Part shown: positions 8,237-18,984 of the stretch, in pieces
Layout: every line of letters begins with the position of its first letter
How positions within the stretch are numbered: the first letter of the stretch is position 1
Made by a program: the position numbers and the translations under genes
The notes under the pieces: model-generated
The model's input: only the letters and a program-made list of their open reading frames with translations
What the model was told of the DNA's origin: nothing
Database searches by the model: none
Source of the DNA: Flavobacteriaceae bacterium UBA5534
GTDB lineage: Bacteria; Bacteroidota; Bacteroidia; Flavobacteriales; Flavobacteriaceae
Assembly: GCA_002426015.1 (NCBI GenBank)
Contig: DINS01000035.1
Span: forward strand, 1-47,673
Reading direction: 5' to 3'
DNA length: 47,673 nucleotides

Positions 8237-10654
8237 ATGAAAGTATATGTGTTGACAATAGCGTTTTTTGTCTGTTCAATACAGATGTTCTACTCTCAAG
8301 AAGACGATGGAGTGGTTTCACTTGTTCTACCTATAAGAAACTCATTGACTTTCAATCAATATGCAATCAATCCAACCTTTAGTTTCGTTAGACAGCAACA
8401 TAAATATATAAGTATCACCAATAAAAGAGAATGGGTACAGTTTGAAGATGCTCCACAAACCTATTTAGTAAGTTTTTCTGGAAGATTTAGAGAAAACATG
8501 GGGTTGGGTGTTGGAGTATTTCAGCAAAATTATGGTGTTTTGACCACTTTTGGAGGCATTTTGAATGTCGCATACAATGCACGTTTGCAAACAGACAGCA
8601 ATCTGACTTTTGGTCTAAATGTAGGTGCTTATAAGAGTGGCCTCAACGAGGGAAGTGTGATCACAAATTTCCCCGACCCATCTTTAGATAACATTCCTTC
8701 CAATTTTATGTTGACTGTTAATCCTGGTATCAATTACGGTACCGCATTTTTAGATTTAGGAGTTTCATTAAACAATCTTGTGCTATATAATTTCAATTCC
8801 TCAAAACTGATTGAAGATAATCCAGAGCAAAGCATCCAAGCACATCTTATGTATACTGGATATGTTGATAGTCGTGGTTTTTTTGATGAAAGTAAATTTT
8901 CTGGTTTGATAAAGTCAGAATTTAAAAAAGATAAGACTGTTGTTTCAGGTATAGCTATGCTTACTGTTCCAAAAGGAATTTGGGCACAAGTGGGTTACAA
9001 CAATTTATATGGAGCTTCAGGTGGATTGGGGCTTAACATTACCAATCAAATCGCAATTGAATATAATTTTGAAAAAGCCTTGGGTGATTTGACCGATTTT
9101 GGCCCTTCACACGAAATCACTTTGGCATATAGATTCAAAAACAACCAGAATTATGATTACAGTAATCAAGACGAAATAAGTGCTCTTATTACCACTGATA
9201 AAAAACGAAAGCCTGTTTCAAAGATATCAAAACTTGAAGCTGATGCCAATCGTAAACTTTCAAATGAAGCTAAAGCTAGTGCAGAAATTGAAGCAAAAGA
9301 AAAAGCAGCTCAAGCTAAAGAAGCTGAAGAAGCACGATTGAAGGTAGAAGCAGAAAACAAGGCAAAAGCTGAAGCCCAAGCCAAGTTGGATGCAGAAAAC
9401 AAAGCAAAAGCTGAAGAAGAAGCTAAACAAATTGCTAAAGAGGTAGCAGAAGCAAAAGCGAAGATAGCTGCTGAAAATAAAGCGAAAGCTGAAGCCGCAA
9501 AATTAGCTGAAGCCAAATTGAAAGCCGAAGAGACAGCAGCAAAAGCAAAATTAGCGGCTGAAAACAAGGCAAGATTGGATGCAGAAGCCAAAGTGTTGGC
9601 AGAAAATAAAGCTAAAGAAGAGGCAGCAGCAAAATTAAAAGAAGCTGAAGAAAGTCGATTGGCAGCAGAAGCAAAAGCAAGAGAAGAAAAAGAAGCTAAA
9701 GAGCGTGCAATAGCACAAGCTAAAGCAGATTCCATTACAAAAGTAAAAGCTGAAGCAGTCAAAGAGGCAGCTTTAAAGCCTACCGATGCAATTGCCATAT
9801 CAATGAATTCAATTGAAGAATTAACTAAAGATTCAAAAATTGAACAAGCTAAATTATTGACACGACTTAATGAAGTTGTTGCAAGCAAAAACAAAGATCT
9901 TAAAGATTTAAAAGAAGAAAACGATTTAAGTGAAAAAGGGATTTACATGGAACCTAAACCATTTAAAAGTTTAACTGCCGAAAACAACGAATTGGAAGCC
10001 TTAAAAGAGAATTTAGATGTAGTGATTAAAGCACGTAGCGAAAAAATCAAAGAGTTGGAAGATTTGTATGAGAGAAGAGTTAGAATAGCCACGCTTGAAA
10101 ATGACGAGGTGAATCTATATTATAAAAACACTATTAAAAGATTAAAAGCGGAACAATTAACCGCTTTAGAGACCAAAACAGCTCTGACAGCGACATTAGA
10201 AGACATCAAAGTAGCGACCGAGTATGAAAGAAAAAGAAGAATAAAACGTGCCGCATACGATAATGAAGAAGACAAATATTTTCAAGATAGAGCTGCCTTA
10301 AATGTCATAAAACAAAATACACGTTTGAGTTCGGAGCCTTTAAGAGCTGAAGATTTTGATTCTGGTGAGGAGCAAAGTGATAACATCCAGATTCTAAAAA
10401 ATGTGAAGAATGTTGAAAACGGCTATTACTTGATAATCGCTGTTCATAATGATGTCGATAAAAGAGATGATTTCTTAAGAAAAGCAGTGGCTTCAGGACG
10501 AAATGACATCGACTTTTTCTATGATGTTAATACTAGTAAATATTATATATACTATCAAAAATTTGATAGCATTGAAGCAGCAAATGAAGCATTAAAATCA
10601 AAAGGAAGTAAACCATATAATGGTAAACTGTCTGTTGTTAAAATAGAAAATTAA
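8237..10654 (+). CDS. PorP/SprF outer-membrane protein fused to a long coiled coil and a SPOR-like C-terminus
   Basis: This is an 805-aa protein. After a signal peptide (about 1-20) comes a PorP/SprF barrel (about 25-305), recognisable by RNSLTFNQYAINPTFSF, NKREWVQFEDAPQTYL and periodic beta strands. Then comes a very long Ala-Lys-Glu coiled coil (about 333-520) built from repeated ENKAKAEA units, and a second charged helical stretch (about 525-700). The final ~80 residues (about 721-803, NGYYLIIAVHNDVDKRDDFL to the end) look like a SPOR/peptidoglycan-binding fold. A normal SprF is ~330 aa, so this is an extended fusion: barrel in the outer membrane, coil across the periplasm, and a terminal domain able to touch the cell wall (inference). 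Its ATG lies one base after the preceding stop, which implies translational coupling. Confidence 0.85.
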   Translation: MKVYVLTIAFFVCSIQMFYSQEDDGVVSLVLPIRNSLTFNQYAINPTFSFVRQQHKYISITNKREWVQFEDAPQTYLVSFSGRFRENMGLGVGVFQQNYGVLTTFGGILNVAYNARLQTDSNLTFGLNVGAYKSGLNEGSVITNFPDPSLDNIPSNFMLTVNPGINYGTAFLDLGVSLNNLVLYNFNSSKLIEDNPEQSIQAHLMYTGYVDSRGFFDESKFSGLIKSEFKKDKTVVSGIAMLTVPKGIWAQVGYNNLYGASGGLGLNITNQIAIEYNFEKALGDLTDFGPSHEITLAYRFKNNQNYDYSNQDEISALITTDKKRKPVSKISKLEADANRKLSNEAKASAEIEAKEKAAQAKEAEEARLKVEAENKAKAEAQAKLDAENKAKAEEEAKQIAKEVAEAKAKIAAENKAKAEAAKLAEAKLKAEETAAKAKLAAENKARLDAEAKVLAENKAKEEAAAKLKEAEESRLAAEAKAREEKEAKERAIAQAKADSITKVKAEAVKEAALKPTDAIAISMNSIEELTKDSKIEQAKLLTRLNEVVASKNKDLKDLKEENDLSEKGIYMEPKPFKSLTAENNELEALKENLDVVIKARSEKIKELEDLYERRVRIATLENDEVNLYYKNTIKRLKAEQLTALETKTALTATLEDIKVATEYERKRRIKRAAYDNEEDKYFQDRAALNVIKQNTRLSSEPLRAEDFDSGEEQSDNIQILKNVKNVENGYYLIIAVHNDVDKRDDFLRKAVASGRNDIDFFYDVNTSKYYIYYQKFDSIEAANEALKSKGSKPYNGKLSVVKIEN

Positions 10655-10729
10655 TAAATAATAAGGTTAGTGTAAAATCTCTTTTCAAAAGCCCCATTTG
10701 GTAAAGGGAATTAATAAAATTAAAGTATC

Positions 10730-13700
10730 ATGAAAAAACCTACTTTTTTTACGATAAAGCTAGTAGCAATACTGATCTTGGCAAGTTTTGGGTCTGTGGC
10801 ACAAAATCTAGTGCCATTTATACCTAAGTATGATCAGGCTATTAAAGGTGATATGCTTTTAATTGGAAACAGTAATTTGGGAATACATGTTTCTGACCCT
10901 TACAATGGAACAGCCACAAACGATAATCTTAACGCTGCCGTTCATGTGGATATTGATGGCGATCCAACGACTTTTAACTCTAGTAGTGCTGATCTGGAGG
11001 TGCCAAGTGCTGACAGCTGTTATCAAATCGTGTATGCTGGTTTATATTGGAGTGCAGTTGTTAATGGACCAGACCCTATTTCTAACATAAAATTTAAAGT
11101 TCCTGGAGGAACATATACAGATATTGTAGGCACACAACTTTATTTTCAAAATGCAGCAAATAACAACAATTCAAATACGTATGCCTACTACCATGACGTG
11201 ACCAATATTCTTACCGCATTACCTAATCCTGAAGGGACATATACTGTAGCAAATATATCGTCAATGGTTGGGCCAAAACCAAATGCTGAAGGGCTTTCAG
11301 CTGGTTGGTCGCTTTTTGTGATTTATGAAGACCCTTTGTTACCAGCTAAATATATTACATCTTTTGATGGGTTTACAAAAATCACAAGTACAATAAACGA
11401 GACGATTCCTATTTCAGGGTTTAATACAATTCCTGTTGGGCCAGTGAGAGCAAAATTTGCTTTCAGTACCATTGAAGGAGATAGACAATATACAGGTGAT
11501 TATTTAAGACTTAACGGAACTACGATTAGTGCTACAAATAATGCAGGTACAGTAATACGGCCTGGAAATAATTTCTTTAATAGTACAGTTTCAATCATTG
11601 ACCCAGCAACAAATACACCAGAGCTATTCAATTTAAGGAGTCCTAATAGTTCGAACACTTTAGGGTTTGATTCTGGGATTATAAATTTGCCTAACCCAGG
11701 AAACTCATTAATAGCGAACAATGCTACTTCGGCAACCATTAGTTTAGGTAGTAATTTAGATATATACTATTTCTATTTTAGTGCTTTTGCAATTGAAATT
11801 ATAGCGCCAAACATTGTGCTCACTAAAATTGTTGAAGATGATGCAGGAAATAATATTGGTGGACAAACCGTAGGACTTGATCAACCTTTAAATTATATAA
11901 TTGGATTTCAAAATACAGGTAATGACAATGCAACTAATTTTCAGATTAGAGATATTCTACCTATAAATATTGTGTTCAATTATCCGACCGGTTTAGTGTT
12001 ACCAGCTGGCGTCACTGTAGCAAGTTATAATCCTGCTACCAGAGAAATTATATTCGATATTGCCGATTATTTAGTTGAAGAAAACGACCCTGTCTATGAA
12101 ATTAGAATAGAAGTAAGAACAGTTGAGACTTGTAGTCAATTAGCCGATGCTTGCTCCAACATTATAAACAATCAAGCTTTTGCCACTTATGAAGGTGTTA
12201 CTAACCCCAACTTTGTTATTACAGATGATCCAAGTGTGAGCAGTAACACAGGATGTTTACTAACACCTCAAGCAACAAACTTTTTAGCAGATTTAGACGA
12301 TTGTATATTTGAAGAAAATGTAGTTCTTTGTGGCTCTGGAGTACAGTTAACAGCAGCAAATGGTTATGATGCTTATTCTTGGTCAACCAGCCCAACAGGA
12401 ACTCCTGTAATAGGAACTACTCAAACAATCACAGTAACATCTGCTGGCACTTATTACGTTCATAATACGGCTACGGCACCTTGTCAGTCAATAGACCAAA
12501 CCTTTAATGTGACCTTATTTGGCGCCAATATTACAAACCCAGTAATTCCATTCGCCGACGAAGTAGTTACATGTCCTAATGATGGAAAATTATTGCCTAA
12601 TATATTTTTATGTGGAGCAAATGATTCTAGAGACATCCAGACAAACATATCAGGAGCAACTTCTATCATATGGGAACAATTAAATGAAGGTAGTTGTGCA
12701 CCTGTATCAAACTCTGACTGTGCTAATGAAAACAGTGCCTGTACATGGAATCAAGTGGGGACTGGTCCAAACTTTATAGCGAATACTTCTGGGCAATTTA
12801 GATTAACGATAAATTTTTCAGGTGGATGTTTTCTTCAATTTTATTTTAATGTATATCAAAATGTATTAAATCCTACTGTTACTACTTCAGATATTATTTG
12901 TACCACTCCTGGAAGTATAACAGTCAATAATGTGCCTTCTGGTTATGAATATAGTTTGGATGGGTCAACTTACCAAGCTAGTAATGTGTTTTCAATTTCT
13001 ACACCTGGCTTTTACACAGTTTATATCAGACAAATAGGAGTTCCTACCAACCCTTGTGTGTTTACAGTACCAGATGTACAAATAAGACAGAGAGATTTTA
13101 CAGTGTCATCAATTATTACCCAACCACTATGTCATGATGATAAAGGAAGTATTCATTTGGCAGCCAATGACGCTGATCCTCAATACACATTTTCTTTATA
13201 TAGTGGAACAACATTGGTAAATAGTGTTGGACCAATTGTGGCTAATAACCACACGTTTGCTAACCTAAATCCAGGTACTTATACTGCAACTGTCGAAACG
13301 GAAGATGGTTGTACATATTCTGAAGATGTTATTATCATAGAACCTCCTTTATTAACTGTAACTGCAGCACTTACTACACCTTTATCATGTACTGATGGTG
13401 TAATAACTATTTATCCAGTTGGAGGAACAGCGCCATATTATTATTTTATTAATAGTACTACTGTTTTTCAAACCAATCCTGAGTACATAGTAACAACTCC
13501 TGGTGTATACGATATTACTGTAGTAGATTCTAACAATTGTAGTGCAAGCACATCAATAACAGTTGATGTTTCACCTGCACCAGATTTTAATATTACATCT
13601 ACAAATATATTATGTGCTGATGCAAGTAATTCTGGCTCAATTACAATTAATGTTACATCTGCGAATGGTAATAGTTTACTTTATAGTATTGATGGAGGCA

Positions 13701-16700
13701 TAACCTTCTTTAGTTCGCCAGTATTTACAGGTCTTGCTGAAGGTAATTATGATGTTGTAGTTCAGTATACAACAGGTTCTTCTGTTTGTGTAACCGATCC
13801 TCAAACAATAACAATTACTGCAAGTCCAGCAATAACTGGGACCGCAACATTAACAACACCTTATACATGTACTACTAATGGAGTAATTACTGTTTCTGGA
13901 GTGTCAGGAGGTAATCCTCCTTATACTTATAGTATTGATGGAGTGAATTTTCAAGCTGGAAACACTTTTACAAACTTAACCAGTGGCACATACACTATTA
14001 CAATTAGAGATAATAGTGGTTGCACATTTATTGCAAATACGATAACTATTGATCCATTAAATCCACCAACAGATTTAATGTTCAGCAATACGCCATTATC
14101 TTGTCCATCAAACACTACAACAATAACAATCACTGGAACAACAGGCGGTGTTGGAGTTTTAGAATATCAAATTATTGCTCCTGCTTCAGAAGTGACACCA
14201 TATCAAACTTCTAATGTTTTTAATGGATTAGGACCAAATACGTATACATTTCAAGTAAGAGATGAAAACGATTGTGTTTATAGCGAAACTTACTCAATTG
14301 CACCATTGCCTGCAATTACGGCTAGTGCAGTAATTACAAAAGATTTAGATTGTACAGCATCTCCAGATGCTATAATTACTGGAACAATTTCTGGAGGTGT
14401 AGCACCATTTACTTATGCTGTTTCTATTAATGGAGGAGGATATACTTCGTTAGGAGCAACTGGAACAACATTTACGTATTCAACTGCTTCATCTGGAACA
14501 TTCCAATTTCAAATAACTGATGCTAATGGTTGTACCGCTTTAACAGGAGTGCAAACAATTAGTGCTATTTCTTTACCTGAAATCATATCTGTAATACAAA
14601 CACAACCAATTTTATGTAATGGCGACTCAAATGCAGCAATTCAAATTACAATTAATAATACAGTAGGAACACCACCTTTTGTAATAAATGTGTTTAATAA
14701 TACAACAGGAACAGATTATGGCACTCAAACATCTGGTTTAACGGCTGGAAATTATACTATTACATTAACAGATTCAAAATCGTGTACAGATGTTGAAACC
14801 ATTATAATTACAGAACCAAATGCTATTGCATTCAACTTAACCAAAGTTGATATTACGTGTAGTAATCCTGGAGGCACTAGTTTAGGGTCAATTACAGTAG
14901 AAAATGTAACTGGAGGAACAACTCCATTTAGATATTTTATTTCTAATAATTTTGGAGATGTAATTCCTGGAAATCCATATAATGCAGTTTCAAATGAAGA
15001 CCACACATTTACAATCATAAATTTTGGAACTTATACAGTAAATGTTGTTGATGCCAATGGTTGTAGCTTGTCTCAACAAATTGTAATTGCTTCACCACCT
15101 TCAGATTTATTAATTGATGTAAATACTACAGCACCAACTTGTTCTACTGGTGGAATAGCAGAGGTCACTGCAATTTCTGTAGTGGGAAGTGGAAGTTACG
15201 AGTTTGGTATATTGGAATTCAATACAGTACCTTATACATTAACGTATTTTCCACCTGACATGCCAGGAGGAAATACAAGAACATTTACAAACTTGACACC
15301 TGGAGTTATTTACACATTTGTTGTACATGATTTAGTAACCGATTGTTATTTTGTTAAATCTGCTGATACTCCTATAGCTCAAGTATCGACATTAACATCT
15401 ACTGTGCAGCCAAATAATGTGATGTGTATCGGAGAAAATAATGGCAGTGTTACGTTTACAATCGACAATTTTGATAGTACAACAACCTCTGTTGATTATG
15501 CAATTTATACTGCTTTTACTAACGTATTAATTGATGGCCCAACCAATTTGCCTGTAACGTTTGGAGTCCCTGAAACTGTAACGACACCAATCCCTGGAAC
15601 ATTGGCTCCAGGTCAGTATTATATTGTTTTTACAGAAAATGGAACTGGAGCATTTAATGGTTGTATGTCGGCTTCAGCAATTTTTGAAATTACTGAATCT
15701 GCTGTTGATTTAAGCATTAGTGCAACGATTGATGCAAATGCAAATTGTAATCCAAATTCTGGAGTTATAAGTGCTATAGCTTCAAATGGTACTGCACCTT
15801 ATTTATTTCAATTAACGACATCTGCAACACCACCTTTAATTACAGATCCATTATGGGCTAGTGTAAGTACATTTAATGTTAATGCTGGTAGTTATTATGT
15901 GCATGTAATGGATGCAAATGGTTGTATTAGAACTACACCTATATTAAATGTTATCCAAGATGCAGAACCAGTAATTAATGCAGTTGTAAATAATCAATGT
16001 ACGGCAACTGAAGGTAATTTTGTTATTGATGTAACTTTAACTACTGCTGGAACCGCTCCTTATAGTTTTAGTATTGATGGAGGTGCGTTTCAAACACAAA
16101 CTTTACCATTTAGTATCTCTAATTTATCATCTGGAACACATACAGTAGAAGTAAGAGATTTAAACGGTTGTGGCAACCTTGTTTCTGTAACTATAGCTCC
16201 TCCTTTAGGATTGATACCTTCAGTAACAGCGTTGCCAACGTGTAATAATGATGATGGGGAAATAACAATTACAGGTTTAGGTGGTTCTGGTTCATATACT
16301 TATGCCATTAGTCCAAATCCTGCATCAATAATCATATCAGGAAACATATTTACAGGAGTGCCTTCAGGAACATATACAGTTACTATTACTGATACAGTTA
16401 CTTTATGTACTGAAGATGTAACAGTAATATTACCTACAGCAATAGCTCCTTCATTTACTACATTACCAAGTAGTGTTACTTGTTTTGGCGATAACACAGG
16501 TTCATTTGAAATAAATGTGAGCGGTTATTCTGGACCATATAGTTATGAGGTGTTTGATAGTTTTGGTACTTCTGTAACTGGTGTTGTAGCTGCTAACACC
16601 TCTACAAACCCAGAAACAGTTAACGGATTGACATCAGGTACTTTTACAGTTGTTATTACTGAAACGGCTAGTCCGTTTTGTAGTGCCACTTCAAATGTCA

Positions 16701-18961
16701 TTATTTCATCACCAGCACTGCCTTTATCAGTTGTAGCTACAGAAACATCAAATGTTACTTGCGATGACAATTTAGGAACAATATCAGCAATCGCAAGTGG
16801 AGGTTGGGGAGCTTATGAATATGAATTAACAGGAGCTGCAACAGTTGGGTATTCACCAAACGGAACATTTACAAACTTATCTGCTGGTACATATACTGTA
16901 AATGCAAGAGATGCACAAGGATGTATAGTTTCAACAAATGTGACTCTTAATATTCCTAACCCAATAACTGCAACATTTACTCCTAGCACAACTTTATTGT
17001 CTTGTTTTTCAGACCAAAACGCTACAATAACTATTACTAATGTTACAGGAGGTCAGGGAAGTAATTACACTTATACACTTAATACAATTTTACCTACAGT
17101 AAGTTCATCAGGTCCACAAAATTCTAATGTATTTAGTGGTTTAGGAGCTGGTACTTATAATGTTACAATTACTGATGGTTATAACTGTAGTATGACTTCA
17201 TTAGATATTGTTATAAATCAACCGAGTCCAATTGAAGCAACATTAGTAGCTGCATCAACACAAACGTGTTTAATTGATGCAACACTTACATTAAGTGCAA
17301 CAGGAGGCACAGGAATATATACTTATAGCAATACAAGTAATTTTGCTACTATTTTAGGAACATTTACAACGTCTACTACATTCTCTGTTCCTGTAGGGAC
17401 TTATAATTATTATGTTAGAGATGCAAATGGATGTATTTCAAATGTTTCTAATGAGATTACAATAGATGATCTTCCTCCGTTGGTTATTAATTTAGTATCA
17501 ACTAACCCAACAATTAATTGTACAGGAGATAATACAGGTGTTATAAATGCAACAGCTCAAGGAGGATTAGGAAATTATGTTTACACGTTGCAAGATACTT
17601 CAGGAAACACAATTCCTGCAACTCAAAATAGTCCTGGAATTTTTACAGGCCTTGTTGCTGGAACTTATATAGTAAGAGTCGATAGTGGAGATTGTAATAC
17701 AGCAACCTCTCCAATCACAATCACAGAACCTACGAATGCGTTAAATGTTAGTCATGTTGTTAGTAATGTATCGTGTAGTGGCACTAATGATGGTGCTGTA
17801 GAGATTAGTGCAACTGGAGGAACAGGTGTTATTAAATATGCGATTTCACCACAATTAAACCAGTTCTTTGAAACTAATGTTTTTGAAAATTTAGCACCAG
17901 GAACCTATGATGCTATTGTGCAAGATGAATTAGGTTGTTATGTGACATTTAGTTTTACGATTACAGAGCCAATCCCTGTTATTATTAGTATAGTGCCCAA
18001 TTCTATATATGCAGAGGTCTGCGAAGGTGATAACAATGCAGAATTTAGTATTGATATTTCTGGAGGGACTTCACCATATAGTGTGAGTTTGGATGATTAC
18101 GATGGGCCTTACACCACAGGAGCAGTTGGGCAAACACAATTCGATTTTACTGATTTAACAGGTGGTGACCATAGTGTGTTTATTCGTGACAGTCAAGGTT
18201 GCGAATCTGAATGGAACATCAGTTTACCAGAACCAGTTAGAATTAATCCAGTAGTAGAAATTGAATATGCTTGTCTAAATAACTCACTAGGTAATACGGT
18301 CACGGTTATAGTTGATGACAGTATAACAGATCCTTCAGATTTAGATTATTCATTAAATGGAGGGCCTTATCAATTAAGCAATGTCTTCACAGATGTGGTG
18401 CCTGGTATTGGTCATTATATAGATGTTAGACATACAAACGGTTGTATTCAAACTACCGATTTATTCAACATTGAAGATTATGAGCCTCTATCACTGATTT
18501 TGACTGAAGGAGATGAACCAGGTGAAATTATTGCTACTGCAATAGGAGGTACAGGAAATTACCAATACACTCTTAATGGGGAAGATTATGGCAATACCAA
18601 TGTCTTTGTTGTGACTCAAGAAGGAACTTATACCGTAATAGTAACTGATAGTGCTGGTTGTCAGGCTACTGCTATGATTGAGATAGAAATTGTAGGGCCT
18701 TGTATACCAAATTATTTTTCTCCTAATGGAGATGGGGTTACAGATACTTGGGCTCCTGGCTGTGTAGAAGATTTTCCAAACCTAACGTTTGATATTTTCG
18801 ATAGATATGGTCGTAAAGTTGCTACTTATCATGTTGGCGAATATTGGGATGGAAGATATAATGGAACAGAGTTGCCTACAGGAGATTATTGGTATGTAGT
18901 TAATCCTAATAGCCCAATATTGAATGAACAGTATGTTGGACATTTTACACTTTACAGGTAA
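10730..18961 (+). CDS. Giant SprB-like T9SS adhesin
   Basis: This 2743-aa protein has a signal peptide (about 1-25). The N-terminal domain (about 26-360) is shared with the HYR protein at 1-3129. It is followed by a DUF11-like domain (about 365-490, LTKIVEDDAGNN), an Ig-like segment (about 535-600), then SprB-type repeats from about 717 to 2640. I count about 23 repeat ends of the form GTYTVTVxDxxGC, usually preceded by GGxxPYxYSIDG. The C-terminus from about 2659 (IPNYFSPNGDGVTDTW, then YGRKV, EYWDGRYNGTELPTGDYWYVV) is a complete T9SS type B sorting domain. SprB in Flavobacterium johnsoniae is the mobile cell-surface adhesin of gliding; whether this strain glides cannot be told. It sits between two SprF-family genes, and the downstream one starts 23 bases after its stop. 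Confidence 0.93.
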   Translation: MKKPTFFTIKLVAILILASFGSVAQNLVPFIPKYDQAIKGDMLLIGNSNLGIHVSDPYNGTATNDNLNAAVHVDIDGDPTTFNSSSADLEVPSADSCYQIVYAGLYWSAVVNGPDPISNIKFKVPGGTYTDIVGTQLYFQNAANNNNSNTYAYYHDVTNILTALPNPEGTYTVANISSMVGPKPNAEGLSAGWSLFVIYEDPLLPAKYITSFDGFTKITSTINETIPISGFNTIPVGPVRAKFAFSTIEGDRQYTGDYLRLNGTTISATNNAGTVIRPGNNFFNSTVSIIDPATNTPELFNLRSPNSSNTLGFDSGIINLPNPGNSLIANNATSATISLGSNLDIYYFYFSAFAIEIIAPNIVLTKIVEDDAGNNIGGQTVGLDQPLNYIIGFQNTGNDNATNFQIRDILPINIVFNYPTGLVLPAGVTVASYNPATREIIFDIADYLVEENDPVYEIRIEVRTVETCSQLADACSNIINNQAFATYEGVTNPNFVITDDPSVSSNTGCLLTPQATNFLADLDDCIFEENVVLCGSGVQLTAANGYDAYSWSTSPTGTPVIGTTQTITVTSAGTYYVHNTATAPCQSIDQTFNVTLFGANITNPVIPFADEVVTCPNDGKLLPNIFLCGANDSRDIQTNISGATSIIWEQLNEGSCAPVSNSDCANENSACTWNQVGTGPNFIANTSGQFRLTINFSGGCFLQFYFNVYQNVLNPTVTTSDIICTTPGSITVNNVPSGYEYSLDGSTYQASNVFSISTPGFYTVYIRQIGVPTNPCVFTVPDVQIRQRDFTVSSIITQPLCHDDKGSIHLAANDADPQYTFSLYSGTTLVNSVGPIVANNHTFANLNPGTYTATVETEDGCTYSEDVIIIEPPLLTVTAALTTPLSCTDGVITIYPVGGTAPYYYFINSTTVFQTNPEYIVTTPGVYDITVVDSNNCSASTSITVDVSPAPDFNITSTNILCADASNSGSITINVTSANGNSLLYSIDGGITFFSSPVFTGLAEGNYDVVVQYTTGSSVCVTDPQTITITASPAITGTATLTTPYTCTTNGVITVSGVSGGNPPYTYSIDGVNFQAGNTFTNLTSGTYTITIRDNSGCTFIANTITIDPLNPPTDLMFSNTPLSCPSNTTTITITGTTGGVGVLEYQIIAPASEVTPYQTSNVFNGLGPNTYTFQVRDENDCVYSETYSIAPLPAITASAVITKDLDCTASPDAIITGTISGGVAPFTYAVSINGGGYTSLGATGTTFTYSTASSGTFQFQITDANGCTALTGVQTISAISLPEIISVIQTQPILCNGDSNAAIQITINNTVGTPPFVINVFNNTTGTDYGTQTSGLTAGNYTITLTDSKSCTDVETIIITEPNAIAFNLTKVDITCSNPGGTSLGSITVENVTGGTTPFRYFISNNFGDVIPGNPYNAVSNEDHTFTIINFGTYTVNVVDANGCSLSQQIVIASPPSDLLIDVNTTAPTCSTGGIAEVTAISVVGSGSYEFGILEFNTVPYTLTYFPPDMPGGNTRTFTNLTPGVIYTFVVHDLVTDCYFVKSADTPIAQVSTLTSTVQPNNVMCIGENNGSVTFTIDNFDSTTTSVDYAIYTAFTNVLIDGPTNLPVTFGVPETVTTPIPGTLAPGQYYIVFTENGTGAFNGCMSASAIFEITESAVDLSISATIDANANCNPNSGVISAIASNGTAPYLFQLTTSATPPLITDPLWASVSTFNVNAGSYYVHVMDANGCIRTTPILNVIQDAEPVINAVVNNQCTATEGNFVIDVTLTTAGTAPYSFSIDGGAFQTQTLPFSISNLSSGTHTVEVRDLNGCGNLVSVTIAPPLGLIPSVTALPTCNNDDGEITITGLGGSGSYTYAISPNPASIIISGNIFTGVPSGTYTVTITDTVTLCTEDVTVILPTAIAPSFTTLPSSVTCFGDNTGSFEINVSGYSGPYSYEVFDSFGTSVTGVVAANTSTNPETVNGLTSGTFTVVITETASPFCSATSNVIISSPALPLSVVATETSNVTCDDNLGTISAIASGGWGAYEYELTGAATVGYSPNGTFTNLSAGTYTVNARDAQGCIVSTNVTLNIPNPITATFTPSTTLLSCFSDQNATITITNVTGGQGSNYTYTLNTILPTVSSSGPQNSNVFSGLGAGTYNVTITDGYNCSMTSLDIVINQPSPIEATLVAASTQTCLIDATLTLSATGGTGIYTYSNTSNFATILGTFTTSTTFSVPVGTYNYYVRDANGCISNVSNEITIDDLPPLVINLVSTNPTINCTGDNTGVINATAQGGLGNYVYTLQDTSGNTIPATQNSPGIFTGLVAGTYIVRVDSGDCNTATSPITITEPTNALNVSHVVSNVSCSGTNDGAVEISATGGTGVIKYAISPQLNQFFETNVFENLAPGTYDAIVQDELGCYVTFSFTITEPIPVIISIVPNSIYAEVCEGDNNAEFSIDISGGTSPYSVSLDDYDGPYTTGAVGQTQFDFTDLTGGDHSVFIRDSQGCESEWNISLPEPVRINPVVEIEYACLNNSLGNTVTVIVDDSITDPSDLDYSLNGGPYQLSNVFTDVVPGIGHYIDVRHTNGCIQTTDLFNIEDYEPLSLILTEGDEPGEIIATAIGGTGNYQYTLNGEDYGNTNVFVVTQEGTYTVIVTDSAGCQATAMIEIEIVGPCIPNYFSPNGDGVTDTWAPGCVEDFPNLTFDIFDRYGRKVATYHVGEYWDGRYNGTELPTGDYWYVVNPNSPILNEQYVGHFTLYR

Positions 18962-18984
18962 TCATACCTTAAGAATTTAAAACA

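Noticed and set aside
9310..9894. 194-codon open frame on the minus strand
   Set aside because: It is the mirror of the KAEA coiled-coil repeats in the SprF fusion; its Ala/Ser-rich composition is a by-product of that repeat.
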